A DNA stretch of 8,806 nucleotides, from positions 1 through 8,806 of the forward strand of contig CANCKV010000105.1 in assembly GCA_947378615.1 (NCBI GenBank). The letters are read 5' to 3'. This document shows positions 1-7,500 of the stretch, piece after piece; position 1 is the stretch's first letter; each line of letters begins with the position of its first letter. The position numbers were made by a program, and so were the translations under genes. The notes below the pieces were generated by a model, which was not told the origin of the DNA, made no database searches, and saw only the letters and a program-made list of their open reading frames with translations. This stretch comes from Chitinophagaceae bacterium. GTDB lineage: Bacteria > Bacteroidota > Bacteroidia > Chitinophagales > Chitinophagaceae.

Positions 1-431
1 CCCTTTAAATCTACGTAAATACACCGCCATCCTTTAAAATTTATATACATCTTAAAGGACAGATTCACTGTTTTAGCCGAATCCGTGATTAAAAATCTCA
101 AGGAGTCTTTCGAAGGATTTTCATTGTAAACCCAAGTATAAAAGCCAATGGAGTTTGCGGAATTTTTTGAAAAAATCAAGAGGGAATCTGGATTATCCAC
201 TTTAATGGTGTCCTTAGCATTCCACACCCATTTTAAGGATTTTCTTCCCACCTTATAATGGGCAGAATCAGTTGTCAATGGATTGATACCCGTATTAGTC
301 CATCCTGTAGGAGGAGTTGCCCCTTCGAAAGATAGAAAAGATTGGGCATTTGTTTCACCTACTCCTAACATCCCAATTAGAAAAAGCATCAAAAACCTTA
401 TTATTGACAGACTGTAAAATTTCATATTCAT
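1..431 (-). CDS. Chondroitinase ABC-like polysaccharide lyase (PL8), N-terminal part only, cut by left edge
   Basis: Translating the minus strand from the ATG at 431 gives 143 residues with no stop before the window ends. Residues 1-30 look like a signal peptide: a hydrophobic stretch ending TNAQ, with probable cleavage after Ala29. The rest resembles the N-terminal carbohydrate-binding-like domain of chondroitin ABC lyase (Pfam Lyase_N, recalled from family knowledge). I see VGRKSLKWVW (61-70), FYTWVYNENP (97-106) and NFKGWRCIYVDL (131-142), which parallel the GNQSLLWKWK, FSFWLYNEKP and DFTGWRTVGVSL stretches of the Proteus vulgaris enzyme. Full-length relatives are about 1000 residues and cleave chondroitin/dermatan sulfate, and often hyaluronan, by beta-elimination in the periplasm or at the surface. 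The catalytic domain lies outside the window, so activity is inferred. A second in-frame ATG at 425 is an equally plausible start; neither has a clear Shine-Dalgarno. The gene follows the GH88 gene after about 70 bp, consistent with one operon. Confidence 0.85.
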   Translation of the reverse strand, partial: MNMKFYSLSIIRFLMLFLIGMLGVGETNAQSFLSFEGATPPTGWTNTGINPLTTDSAHYKVGRKSLKWVWNAKDTIKVDNPDSLLIFSKNSANSIGFYTWVYNENPSKDSLRFLITDSAKTVNLSFKMYINFKGWRCIYVDLK

Positions 432-500
432 GCTTATATACCAATGCTGCATCTACTAGCGTAAAAAGCCTAGACTCACCTATTGAGCAAAAAGTTAGTA

Positions 501-1769
501 CTATTTCTTAAATTGTTTATATTTCATTAAAGCCTCTAAATAATAGTAATCCGCATATACTAATGGCTTGTCAATTTCTGAGTTATGAGGAAAACTACCT
601 GTTGCATGTTTCAGGATGAAGTTATTATTTGTTCCTAATTCTGCCGTATAATTATTCGTTGCCAAAGACTCCACTATTTGAATGGCCGCTTTTTTATACG
701 CTAATCCTTTCTTTCCAGAGAACTTGCTTAAATCAAATAAGGCAGAGGCTGCTACTGCTGCGGCTGAAACATCTCTAGGTATCTCTTTGTACTTTGTAGA
801 ATCATATTTGAATTGTGTCTGAAACCCTAGTTGGTTTACGTCAAAGTCCCAATTAGGAATCTTATCTTTTGGGAGTCGAGGATGATTGATAAAGAAATCA
901 GCTAAATGTTGTGCTGTTTCTAGAAAGCGCTTATCTCCTGTTTCCCTATAAGTTACCGTGAAACCATAAATACCCCAAGCCTGACCTCTCGACCAAGTTG
1001 AATTGTTGGCATATCCCTGATTTGTTTCCCTATGAAGAAAGTTTCCAGTAACCGTATCATAATCAACTACATGATAAGTACTATAATCGGGTCTGATATG
1101 ATTTTTCATTGTATTTAATGCATGTGTAATAGCGATGTGCCTGTATGAAGTATCGCCTGTAACCTTTGAGGCAAAAAACAACAACTCTAAATTCATCATA
1201 TTATCGATGATAACAGGGAAATAGAATCTTGTTTTCCCATCCCAAGAACGGCTTTGATTCCAACTTTTGATGACTCCAATCTTTGGATTGAACCGAGTGC
1301 ATAATGATTTAGCCCCTTGAATCAATACATCCTTGTATTTTTCATTGTGGGTAAGCCTATAACCATTACCATAACTACAATACAGCATAAAACCAACATC
1401 GTGATTACGGGTATAATATTGAACAGAATCAAGGGCTTCTGTGTATTTAATTGCCTCATTCTTCAAGGTTTCATCTTTAGTAGCTTCGTAAGTGTACCAT
1501 AGATTGCCGGCAAAGAATCCACTAGTCCAATCATAAATACTAGGACAAAATGATATTGCTCCATCGGGATTTGTAGTACGAGGTGGAGTAGCAGGATTTT
1601 TAGCTACAAGCAGCATATTTTTATCCTGTTGTTGAGCATTACTAAATGCTTTTTCTAATAATTGCGCCTTAGTATTTCCCATAAAAAATAGGGCAGTAAG
1701 TAGCACTAGATTTCTAATTGTAAGTTGTCTTCCCATCAAATTTTTTCTTTTGTTTATTTTCTTTCTCAT
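501..1769 (-). CDS. GH88 unsaturated glucuronyl hydrolase (d-4,5-unsaturated beta-glucuronidase)
   Basis: The 422-residue protein has the usual GH88 length. It hydrates the 4,5-unsaturated uronic acid left by polysaccharide lyases and so releases it from glycosaminoglycan disaccharides. Recognisable blocks in order are DWTSGFFAGNLWY (80-92), NHDVGF (122-127), FPVIIDNMMNLELL (184-197), TYHVVDYD (231-238), STWSRGQAWG (257-266) and VYADYYYLEAL (404-414). Asp124 and Asp189 correspond to the catalytic pair Asp88/Asp149 of Bacillus sp. GL1 UGL. His233, Trp259, Arg261 and Trp265 fall where its His193, Trp217, Arg221 and Trp225 do, at a constant offset of 40, so the active site looks intact. Residues 12-36 form a signal peptide ending TKAQ, suggesting a periplasmic enzyme. 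The ATG at 1736 (residue 12) would give a more compact signal peptide and is a credible alternative start. The gene begins 19 bp after the upstream lipoprotein stop. The neighbouring PL8 lyase favours GH88 over GH105 and suggests chondroitin or hyaluronan products. Confidence 0.93.
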   Translation of the reverse strand: MRKKINKRKNLMGRQLTIRNLVLLTALFFMGNTKAQLLEKAFSNAQQQDKNMLLVAKNPATPPRTTNPDGAISFCPSIYDWTSGFFAGNLWYTYEATKDETLKNEAIKYTEALDSVQYYTRNHDVGFMLYCSYGNGYRLTHNEKYKDVLIQGAKSLCTRFNPKIGVIKSWNQSRSWDGKTRFYFPVIIDNMMNLELLFFASKVTGDTSYRHIAITHALNTMKNHIRPDYSTYHVVDYDTVTGNFLHRETNQGYANNSTWSRGQAWGIYGFTVTYRETGDKRFLETAQHLADFFINHPRLPKDKIPNWDFDVNQLGFQTQFKYDSTKYKEIPRDVSAAAVAASALFDLSKFSGKKGLAYKKAAIQIVESLATNNYTAELGTNNNFILKHATGSFPHNSEIDKPLVYADYYYLEALMKYKQFKK

Positions 1770-1788
1770 ATTTACTTAATTGTGCCTT

Positions 1789-2676
1789 TTATTTAACTGT
1801 GATATTTATTTTTTTCAATGATTCCTGTCCACTATTTGAATTAGCATTTATCGCATCAAAAACGATAGCATAATTGCCAGGTTTCGTATAAATGTGATAA
1901 TAACTTTTCAAGACAGGGTCGGTAAATGTTTTTATGGAAGTTCCCACATCAGGACTTACTCTAGTAAGATTTACAGGTTGTGAAACTACCCAATCCTCAT
2001 TTGAGGCTGCGGCCGCATTACCACCTGCAATCTTCATTGCAGTAGATGAAATTGACCAAATTGCAGATGAATTCAAAATATTAACCCCTAGCCAACTACT
2101 ATTTGGCAAATCCAACAATGTAGTGCTAGTGCTATCCTGTAAAGTATTTTTTAATAAAAGATTTTGAATCAACCAGGTTCTCTGTGAAGTAACTCCATTC
2201 TGTTGGTTGGCATATTTGAATGCAACAAATACGGGGGTATCTTTATGAATAAAATTGGCAAGAGAAATATTATCAGACAACAAGGTGTCATTATTTTTTG
2301 TTGGAAGTTTTGCTAGGTATGTGATATCAGTCCAAGCGGCATTTTTAACGCTTGCGGAATCATATTTCCCACTAAAATCTGTGGACAACATCAAATGCAA
2401 TGTACCTGTGTCACTACCAGTCAAAGCTGAACTTAAAAAACTAAGTATGGGTGTTCCTGTTGCAGAAATTCTATTTCTATTTTCATAATTACTGCCCGCT
2501 TCGCCCGAATAAAATACGATATAATCAGGATTGCCAGACATCGTAAATACGACACTATCCCCCACTTTATAAGTTGCAGTAGCTGTAGTTACATTAAAAG
2601 TAACAGGCGCAACATCCTTCTTAGTGCAAGCACATATAGAGAAAAGCATAATCAATATCAAAATTCCATTTTTCAT
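1789..2676 (-). CDS. DUF5017-like surface lipoprotein, candidate glycan-binding protein of the PUL
   Basis: This is a 295-residue lipoprotein. The signal sequence MKNGILILIMLFSICAC ends at the probable lipidated Cys17 and is followed by TKKD. The mature N-terminal part has a beta-sandwich look: YKVGDSVVFTMSGNP, then DYIVFYSGEAGSNYENRNRI. This pattern (GD-V-F--SGNPD-I-FYSGE-G--Y--R) is what I associate with DUF5017 proteins encoded beside SusC/SusD pairs. The C-terminal part (SNEDWVVSQPVNL, PDVGTSIK, then Y-H-Y-KPGNYAIVFDAIN) ends in a PKD-like strand pattern. No catalytic motif is visible. From position (after susD, before the lyase-pathway enzymes) I infer a surface glycan-binding role, like SusE/F or other SGBPs; this is not shown by sequence. 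The frame could also start at a TTG at 2685, but I prefer the ATG at 2676, which has a GAAGAAG purine run directly upstream. Confidence 0.8.
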   Translation of the reverse strand: MKNGILILIMLFSICACTKKDVAPVTFNVTTATATYKVGDSVVFTMSGNPDYIVFYSGEAGSNYENRNRISATGTPILSFLSSALTGSDTGTLHLMLSTDFSGKYDSASVKNAAWTDITYLAKLPTKNNDTLLSDNISLANFIHKDTPVFVAFKYANQQNGVTSQRTWLIQNLLLKNTLQDSTSTTLLDLPNSSWLGVNILNSSAIWSISSTAMKIAGGNAAAASNEDWVVSQPVNLTRVSPDVGTSIKTFTDPVLKSYYHIYTKPGNYAIVFDAINANSNSGQESLKKINITVK

Positions 2677-2710
2677 CTTCTTCAATTATAATCCGCCTAA
2701 TTTATAACTC

Positions 2711-2731
2711 TTAATCATTTTTGTTGATTAA
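2711..2731 (-). other. Perfect 7-bp inverted repeat (possible RNA hairpin) upstream of the DUF5017 gene
   Basis: Arms TTAATCA (2711-2717) and TGATTAA (2725-2731) are exact reverse complements around a 7-nt loop. In transcription order it lies 8 nt after the larger stem at 2740-2779 and about 34 nt before the ATG at 2676. It is AT-rich, so stability would be modest. It could be an RNA hairpin in the 5' leader of the DUF5017 gene or a palindromic protein-binding site; the sequence does not decide. Confidence 0.4.
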
Positions 2732-2739
2732 CAAACTTT

Positions 2740-2779
2740 TGATTTAGCCACCACATTATCTAATTTGGTGACTAAATCA
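2740..2779 (-). other. Long hairpin in the susD/DUF5017 intergenic RNA (14-bp stem)
   Basis: Plus-strand arms TGATTTAGCCACCA (2740-2753) and TGGTGACTAAATCA (2766-2779) are reverse complements except at one position. On the minus (coding) strand that position is a U-G wobble, so the RNA stem is 14 continuous pairs around a 12-nt loop; on the plus strand it is a C-A mismatch. Inner bases 2755-2757 and 2762-2764 could add three more pairs after one mismatch. No U-tract follows in the transcription direction (the next bases are AAAAG), so it is not a classical intrinsic terminator. A role in mRNA processing or in protecting the 3' end of the susCD message is inference. Confidence 0.6.
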
Positions 2780-2873
2780 TTTGAATTGGTCTGTATTCCA
2801 ATCCATCATATAACAAATCGTAGCATCCAATTAACCACCTAACTCATAAGTAATATTTCATATTTCTAAATTT

Positions 2874-2901
2874 TCCATTATCAATTATCAATTATCAATT
2901 A
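2874..2901 (-). repeat. Heptamer tandem array just after the susD stop
   Basis: On the coding strand there are three exact TAATTGA units (2901-2881) followed by TAATGGA (2880-2874). The array begins 3 nt past the TAG stop of susD. It uses the same unit, and the same TAATGGA variant, as the array between susC and susD. Function is unknown. Because the period is 7, the TAA triplets fall in all three frames. Confidence 0.75.
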
Positions 2902-2904
2902 AAT

Positions 2905-4542
2905 CTACCAACCAACATTCTGTTGTCCTATAGCCGGGTTAAGTGACATTTCATTAATCGGAATAGGAAATAATACATTCTTTTGCTGAATATTATTTGC
3001 TGCAAGGGCCGCAGATTGAAAACCTGCAGATGCAGTTGTTGAAACGAGATTTGCCAAAGCCTTCATTGTAGGAATATAGATTCCCCAACGAATCAAGTCA
3101 TTTCTCCTTAATGCTTCAAAACACAACTCACGAAATCTTTCTTCATACACCTTTTGTTGAAATGAAGTATAGTCTAATCCGGCAGGAATATCGGAAACTG
3201 CATTTGCGGTATTTAGTGGAAAACCAAAAGCCCTTCTTCTTATTTGATTGATACATGTATAAGCAGCAGAAGTTGGTCCATTGTTCACTTCATTTTCTGC
3301 CTCTGCTTTCATCAACAAAACATCTGCAAATCGCAAAAGTGGGAAATTAATGATAGAATAATTCTTTTGCTTATTATTACCTGCCTCATATTCGCGTCTC
3401 CATTTTGCATCATTTCTATTGTAAATTGAATTGATATTCCATGGAACCCTTGTAGTAACCCCATTTGTAGTTTTTAAACTGTAAGGGGCAATTGCCCAAT
3501 CTCTACGGGTATCCCTAGAAGTTAAAGAGGTATTATCAACAAAGGAATTAAATAGTTTTGCCTGCGTTGAAATTCTAGCGAAAGAAACACCTAGAATCAA
3601 ATCAGTACAGTAGATACCGTTCAAAACACCCACTGCACCTGTTTGTGGATAGGGATTTCCATTACCTGTTCCATAAAACTCAACCTCCCACATACTTTCC
3701 TTGATGTCATAGATACCCTGACAATGATTAATAAAAATCTGACTGTAACTTGGATTCAAAGAATGAATACTCGAATTAATTACTTTATTAGACCAAAAAA
3801 GGGATTGAGCAAACCAAGTAGAGTGGTCATCGGTAAAAGGAAAACCTGCCCTATACAAGCAAACCCTTGCTAGAATACCTTCTACAGTTGTTTTTGAAAC
3901 TCGACCTCCAAAACCATAATAAGTAGCCGTCTGAACCAATGAATCGGCCAATGTCATATCGTTAACAATCTGATTATAGACAATCTTAGCATCGGTGCGG
4001 GGAAAAGAAACGCTATCAGGAGATGATGTAGAATTCAGTCTCATTGGAACATCACCCCAATTGGAAACCAACAAAAAATAGTAGTAGGCTCTTAAGAACA
4101 AAGCTTGACCTTTAATAACTGACCGGGCAGTTGAATCCATTACCGGCCTGTTGATATTTTCCAAGACAATATTTGCTCGATTGATGCCACTATATAATTG
4201 AGTCCATGTACTAGCGATAGTAGGGTCAGAGGAAGTAAAATTCATCAATTGAGGACCGGTAGCATTTGTATTTGTATAATAAGATTCATCGGTTGCTGCA
4301 CTGTAAGCATTCCACATAACATCTCCATAAACATTGGTAGATGCTAGAATGCCATAAACACCCGTCAATGCATCACTCAATTCGGTTGCACTGCTAAAAT
4401 AATTACTTTTAGCAGTAACATTTTGTGGTTGTAAATCAGTAAACTTATTGCAGCCAAAAAAGAGTATTGACATGAATAGTAGTCCTATTTTACCAACAGA
4501 TTCAAACACGAACTTATTATTTCTCAATTTTTTCATTTTCAT
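2905..4542 (-). CDS. susD: SusD/RagB-family outer-membrane nutrient-binding lipoprotein
   Basis: This is a 545-residue lipoprotein, typical SusD length. The signal peptide ends SILFFGC with the lipid-acceptor Cys at residue 31, followed by NKFTDLQPQN, the usual start of mature SusD proteins. The N-terminal SusD-like domain includes GQALFLRAYYYFLLVSNWGD (145-164), the TPR-type helix with the common R-AYYYF-L---GDVP signature. The C-terminal RagB/SusD domain shows LLRFADVLLMKAEAENE (402-418), then YEERFRELCFEALRRNDLIRWG (466-487), and ends near NPAIGQQNVGW. SusD proteins cap the SusC barrel at the cell surface and bind incoming oligosaccharide; the enzymes downstream suggest a glycosaminoglycan fragment here. 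The frame is also open from a GTG at 4548, but the ATG at 4542 (or 4536) is the likelier start. It begins 41 bp after the susC stop and should be cotranscribed with it. Confidence 0.95.
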   Translation of the reverse strand: MKMKKLRNNKFVFESVGKIGLLFMSILFFGCNKFTDLQPQNVTAKSNYFSSATELSDALTGVYGILASTNVYGDVMWNAYSAATDESYYTNTNATGPQLMNFTSSDPTIASTWTQLYSGINRANIVLENINRPVMDSTARSVIKGQALFLRAYYYFLLVSNWGDVPMRLNSTSSPDSVSFPRTDAKIVYNQIVNDMTLADSLVQTATYYGFGGRVSKTTVEGILARVCLYRAGFPFTDDHSTWFAQSLFWSNKVINSSIHSLNPSYSQIFINHCQGIYDIKESMWEVEFYGTGNGNPYPQTGAVGVLNGIYCTDLILGVSFARISTQAKLFNSFVDNTSLTSRDTRRDWAIAPYSLKTTNGVTTRVPWNINSIYNRNDAKWRREYEAGNNKQKNYSIINFPLLRFADVLLMKAEAENEVNNGPTSAAYTCINQIRRRAFGFPLNTANAVSDIPAGLDYTSFQQKVYEERFRELCFEALRRNDLIRWGIYIPTMKALANLVSTTASAGFQSAALAANNIQQKNVLFPIPINEMSLNPAIGQQNVGW

Positions 4543-4586
4543 TTTCACTTTTCAATTATCCATTATTCACTATCAATTATCAATTA
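4538..4586 (-). repeat. Heptamer array spanning the whole susC-susD junction
   Basis: Read on the coding strand in steps of 7 from the susC stop: TAATTGA, TAATTGA, TAGTGAA, TAATGGA, TAATTGA, AAAGTGA, AAATGAA (4586 down to 4538). The first unit contains the susC TAA stop and the last overlaps the susD ATG at 4542, so no unique spacer is left. The first five units fit a TAATTGA consensus well; the last two are degenerate. It shares the exact run TATCAATTATCAATTAAA (plus strand) with the array after susD. Confidence 0.7.
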
Positions 4587-7500
4587 AAAGGTCACATTAA
4601 CTCCTATCGTAATTGTTCTTGACCTTGGATAAGCACAATAATCAGCACCCGGAGTAAGCGACGACTGATAGCTAGATACTTCAGGGTCTAAACCGGAGTA
4701 TTTTGTCCAAGAGTATATATTCTGACCTGACGCATAGACACGCAAAGTTTTAATGCCCACTTTCTTAATAATAGAAAGGGGTAAATTATACCCTAATTGA
4801 ATTGTTTTTAATCGGAGATAAGAGCCATCCTCAATAACACGAGAAGAATAAGTGCCGATAGGTCCACCTCCACGAACTCGATAAATATTTGTATTTTGAT
4901 TGGTTAAAGACCATCGGTTTTCATTACTCGCAAACTGATTAAGATTAGTCGAATTTAATTGATTACCATCGAAGATTAGCCTATTCAGGTTTAAAACATC
5001 GTTACCATAAGACCATTGAAAAAAGATACTTACATCAAAACTTTTATACCTGAAAGCATTTGTCAATCCACCGACATGTTTGGGATATGGATTTCCAATT
5101 ACAGTCACATCATTTGTATTTACTACCCCATCCATATTGATGTCTCTGTATTTTATATCGCCGGGTTGTATAGCACTTCTCGGATTTCCATTATTAGGTA
5201 CATTGTCTTTCAATACATATTTTCCAGCAAGTTGATTAAAATCATTTAATTGATAAACGCCATCCCATTTATAGCCAATCATCTGTGAAATAGGTTGTCC
5301 AATTTTTGCGACGTAAAGTGGCGAAGTGTAATTGAAATCAAATTTTACATTTGAAAGTAAGGTTTCCTGATTCTGTGTCAAGGCAATTACTTTGCTTTGA
5401 TTAAATGAAATATTAAAAGAAGATGACCATGTAAAACTGCCTTTCCTGATATTAATCGTATTGATACTCAACTCGAAACCTGAATTTCGTACTTGCCCTA
5501 TATTTTTATAATCAGAAGTAAAACCCATTGATGTAGGAAGTGGAGCATTCAGCAATAAATTCTTGGTATCCTTACGATAATAGTCTGCGGTTATTTCTAT
5601 TCTTTGATTCAAAAAAGATGCATCTAATCCAATATCAGTTTGCATGGTTGTTTCCCATTTCAAATTAGGATTTCCCAAAGAAACAGGAATTGCACCACGA
5701 TTTGGAGAATGGTTAAATAGATAAGTAGCAGAGATTGGAGTGGCATAAGTGTATTGATAGGCAAAATCACCTACCCTATTATTACCTGTAACACCAAAAC
5801 TTGTCCTTAATTTAGCATCAGAAAGCCAAGACCATTCTCTAGCGAATTTCTCGGAACTTAACTTCCAAGCAAATGCAGCGGAAGGGAAATAACTCCACCT
5901 GCTCCCCTTAGCAAATTTCGAAGAACAATCAGCCCGCCATGAAAAAGTAAACAAATATTTTAATCGATAGGTATAATTCAAACCACTTAAAAACGATGCC
6001 AATGTATTCATGGAATTACTCGATGAAACCGACATTGGTATTCCTTCACCTAAATCACTCAATCCTAATTGGTCATTTGGAACATTTATAGCTGCATAAC
6101 CATAACTATCATAGGTGGTGCCTTGAAAAGTTGCCCCTCCCAAAATTCTCAATTGGTTATTTTCATTGATTTTTTTATTGTAAGTCAATGTATTTTCATT
6201 TACCCAATTATTAGTATTTTCATAGACAATTGAGCCATTCGGTCCATTTATCCCCTGAGGGCTTAGTACATTACCTTTTACTGTATTTGAATTATAAAAG
6301 GCATCGGTTCTTAACTCAGACTTGTTCATACCTGCAGTTACCCTTAATTTTAATTCAGGTGTGAATGTATAATCCGTATATAAGTTTGCCACAAAAGAAT
6401 TTGTAGTCTTTCTGTTCAGGATATTGTTAATATTGATAATCGGATTACCACGATAATCATTTGATAACACGAGACTAGTATCAAAAAGGTTATTAATTAG
6501 ACTTGCATTAGCACTGTCGCTAGAGATAGGTCGATACCCCCAAATACTATACATCAATCCTGCAGTCGATAGTCCATTATTACTTGAAGTGAAAGTTCCA
6601 TTAGCAATCAGATTACTATAATTCACATTAAGCCCCACCTTTAACTTTTGATTGATAGTTTGATCCAATACCAACCTCCCTTGATAGCGTTTATAATCAG
6701 AATTGATGACGGTGCCTTGTTGAGAAAAGGCAGACCCAGAAACGGAATATTTGGTTGATGCTGTTCCTCCTGATAATGATAAACTACTATTAAAAATAGG
6801 TGCAGTTCTAAACACCATGCCTTGCCAATCCACTGCTTTAGCATTCTTATAAGACTCTAATGTTTTTCCATTTGTGAAAAATGTATTCGCTGTTTGAGTA
6901 GGATTTAACTCAGATTGATATTTGATAAAATTGTATGGATCCATTAAATCCATTTTCTTAGTATTCTGTTGAGTACCATAATAGGTATCAAAAGCGATAA
7001 CGGGGGAACCAATTTTACCTTTCTTTGTCGTAATAATAATGACTCCATTTGCTCCCCTAGCACCATAAATGGCAGTAGCAGAAGCGTCTTTCAAGACTTC
7101 CATCGATTCAATTTCTGCTGGATTTAATACATTATTATTAGGATTTTCAATTGGAAAACCATCGATTACATATAATGGAGAATTGTCCTGCGTTAAGGAA
7201 TTATTCCCCCTAATTGAAATAGTAATGGGTGAACCAGGCTGACCATCATTAGAGAATACCTGTACTCCTGCAATTCTTCCAGCTAATGCCTCATCAAAAG
7301 AACGAACAGGGGCTTTGTTCAAATCGGCCATATTGACTTTGGCTACAGAACCTGTGAGGTCTTTCTTTTTTACAGTTCCATATCCTATTACAACAATATC
7401 ATCCAAATTAGCGGCTTTAGGGCTTAATGTAACCATTAAATTAGTAGAGGTTCCAACTTGTGTTTCAAAAGTTTTATATCCAACATAAGAAAAGTAAAGA

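Noticed and set aside
317..511. 64-codon plus-strand frame over the junction of the PL8 and GH88 genes
   Set aside because: It overlaps the signal-peptide region of the lyase and the GH88 stop, shows no family resemblance, and fits chance openness.
501..1769. GH105 unsaturated rhamnogalacturonyl hydrolase
   Set aside because: The NHDVGF, IIDNMMNL and WSRGQAWG blocks match GH88 residues at a constant offset, and the neighbour is a chondroitinase-type lyase rather than a pectin lyase.
2740..2779. Intrinsic transcription terminator after susD
   Set aside because: The stem is good but has no following U-tract on the coding strand, and downstream genes continue in the same direction and the same pathway.
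6641..6844. 67-codon minus-strand frame inside susC
   Set aside because: It is an out-of-frame reading within the susC barrel on the same strand, with no start signal or recognisable domain.
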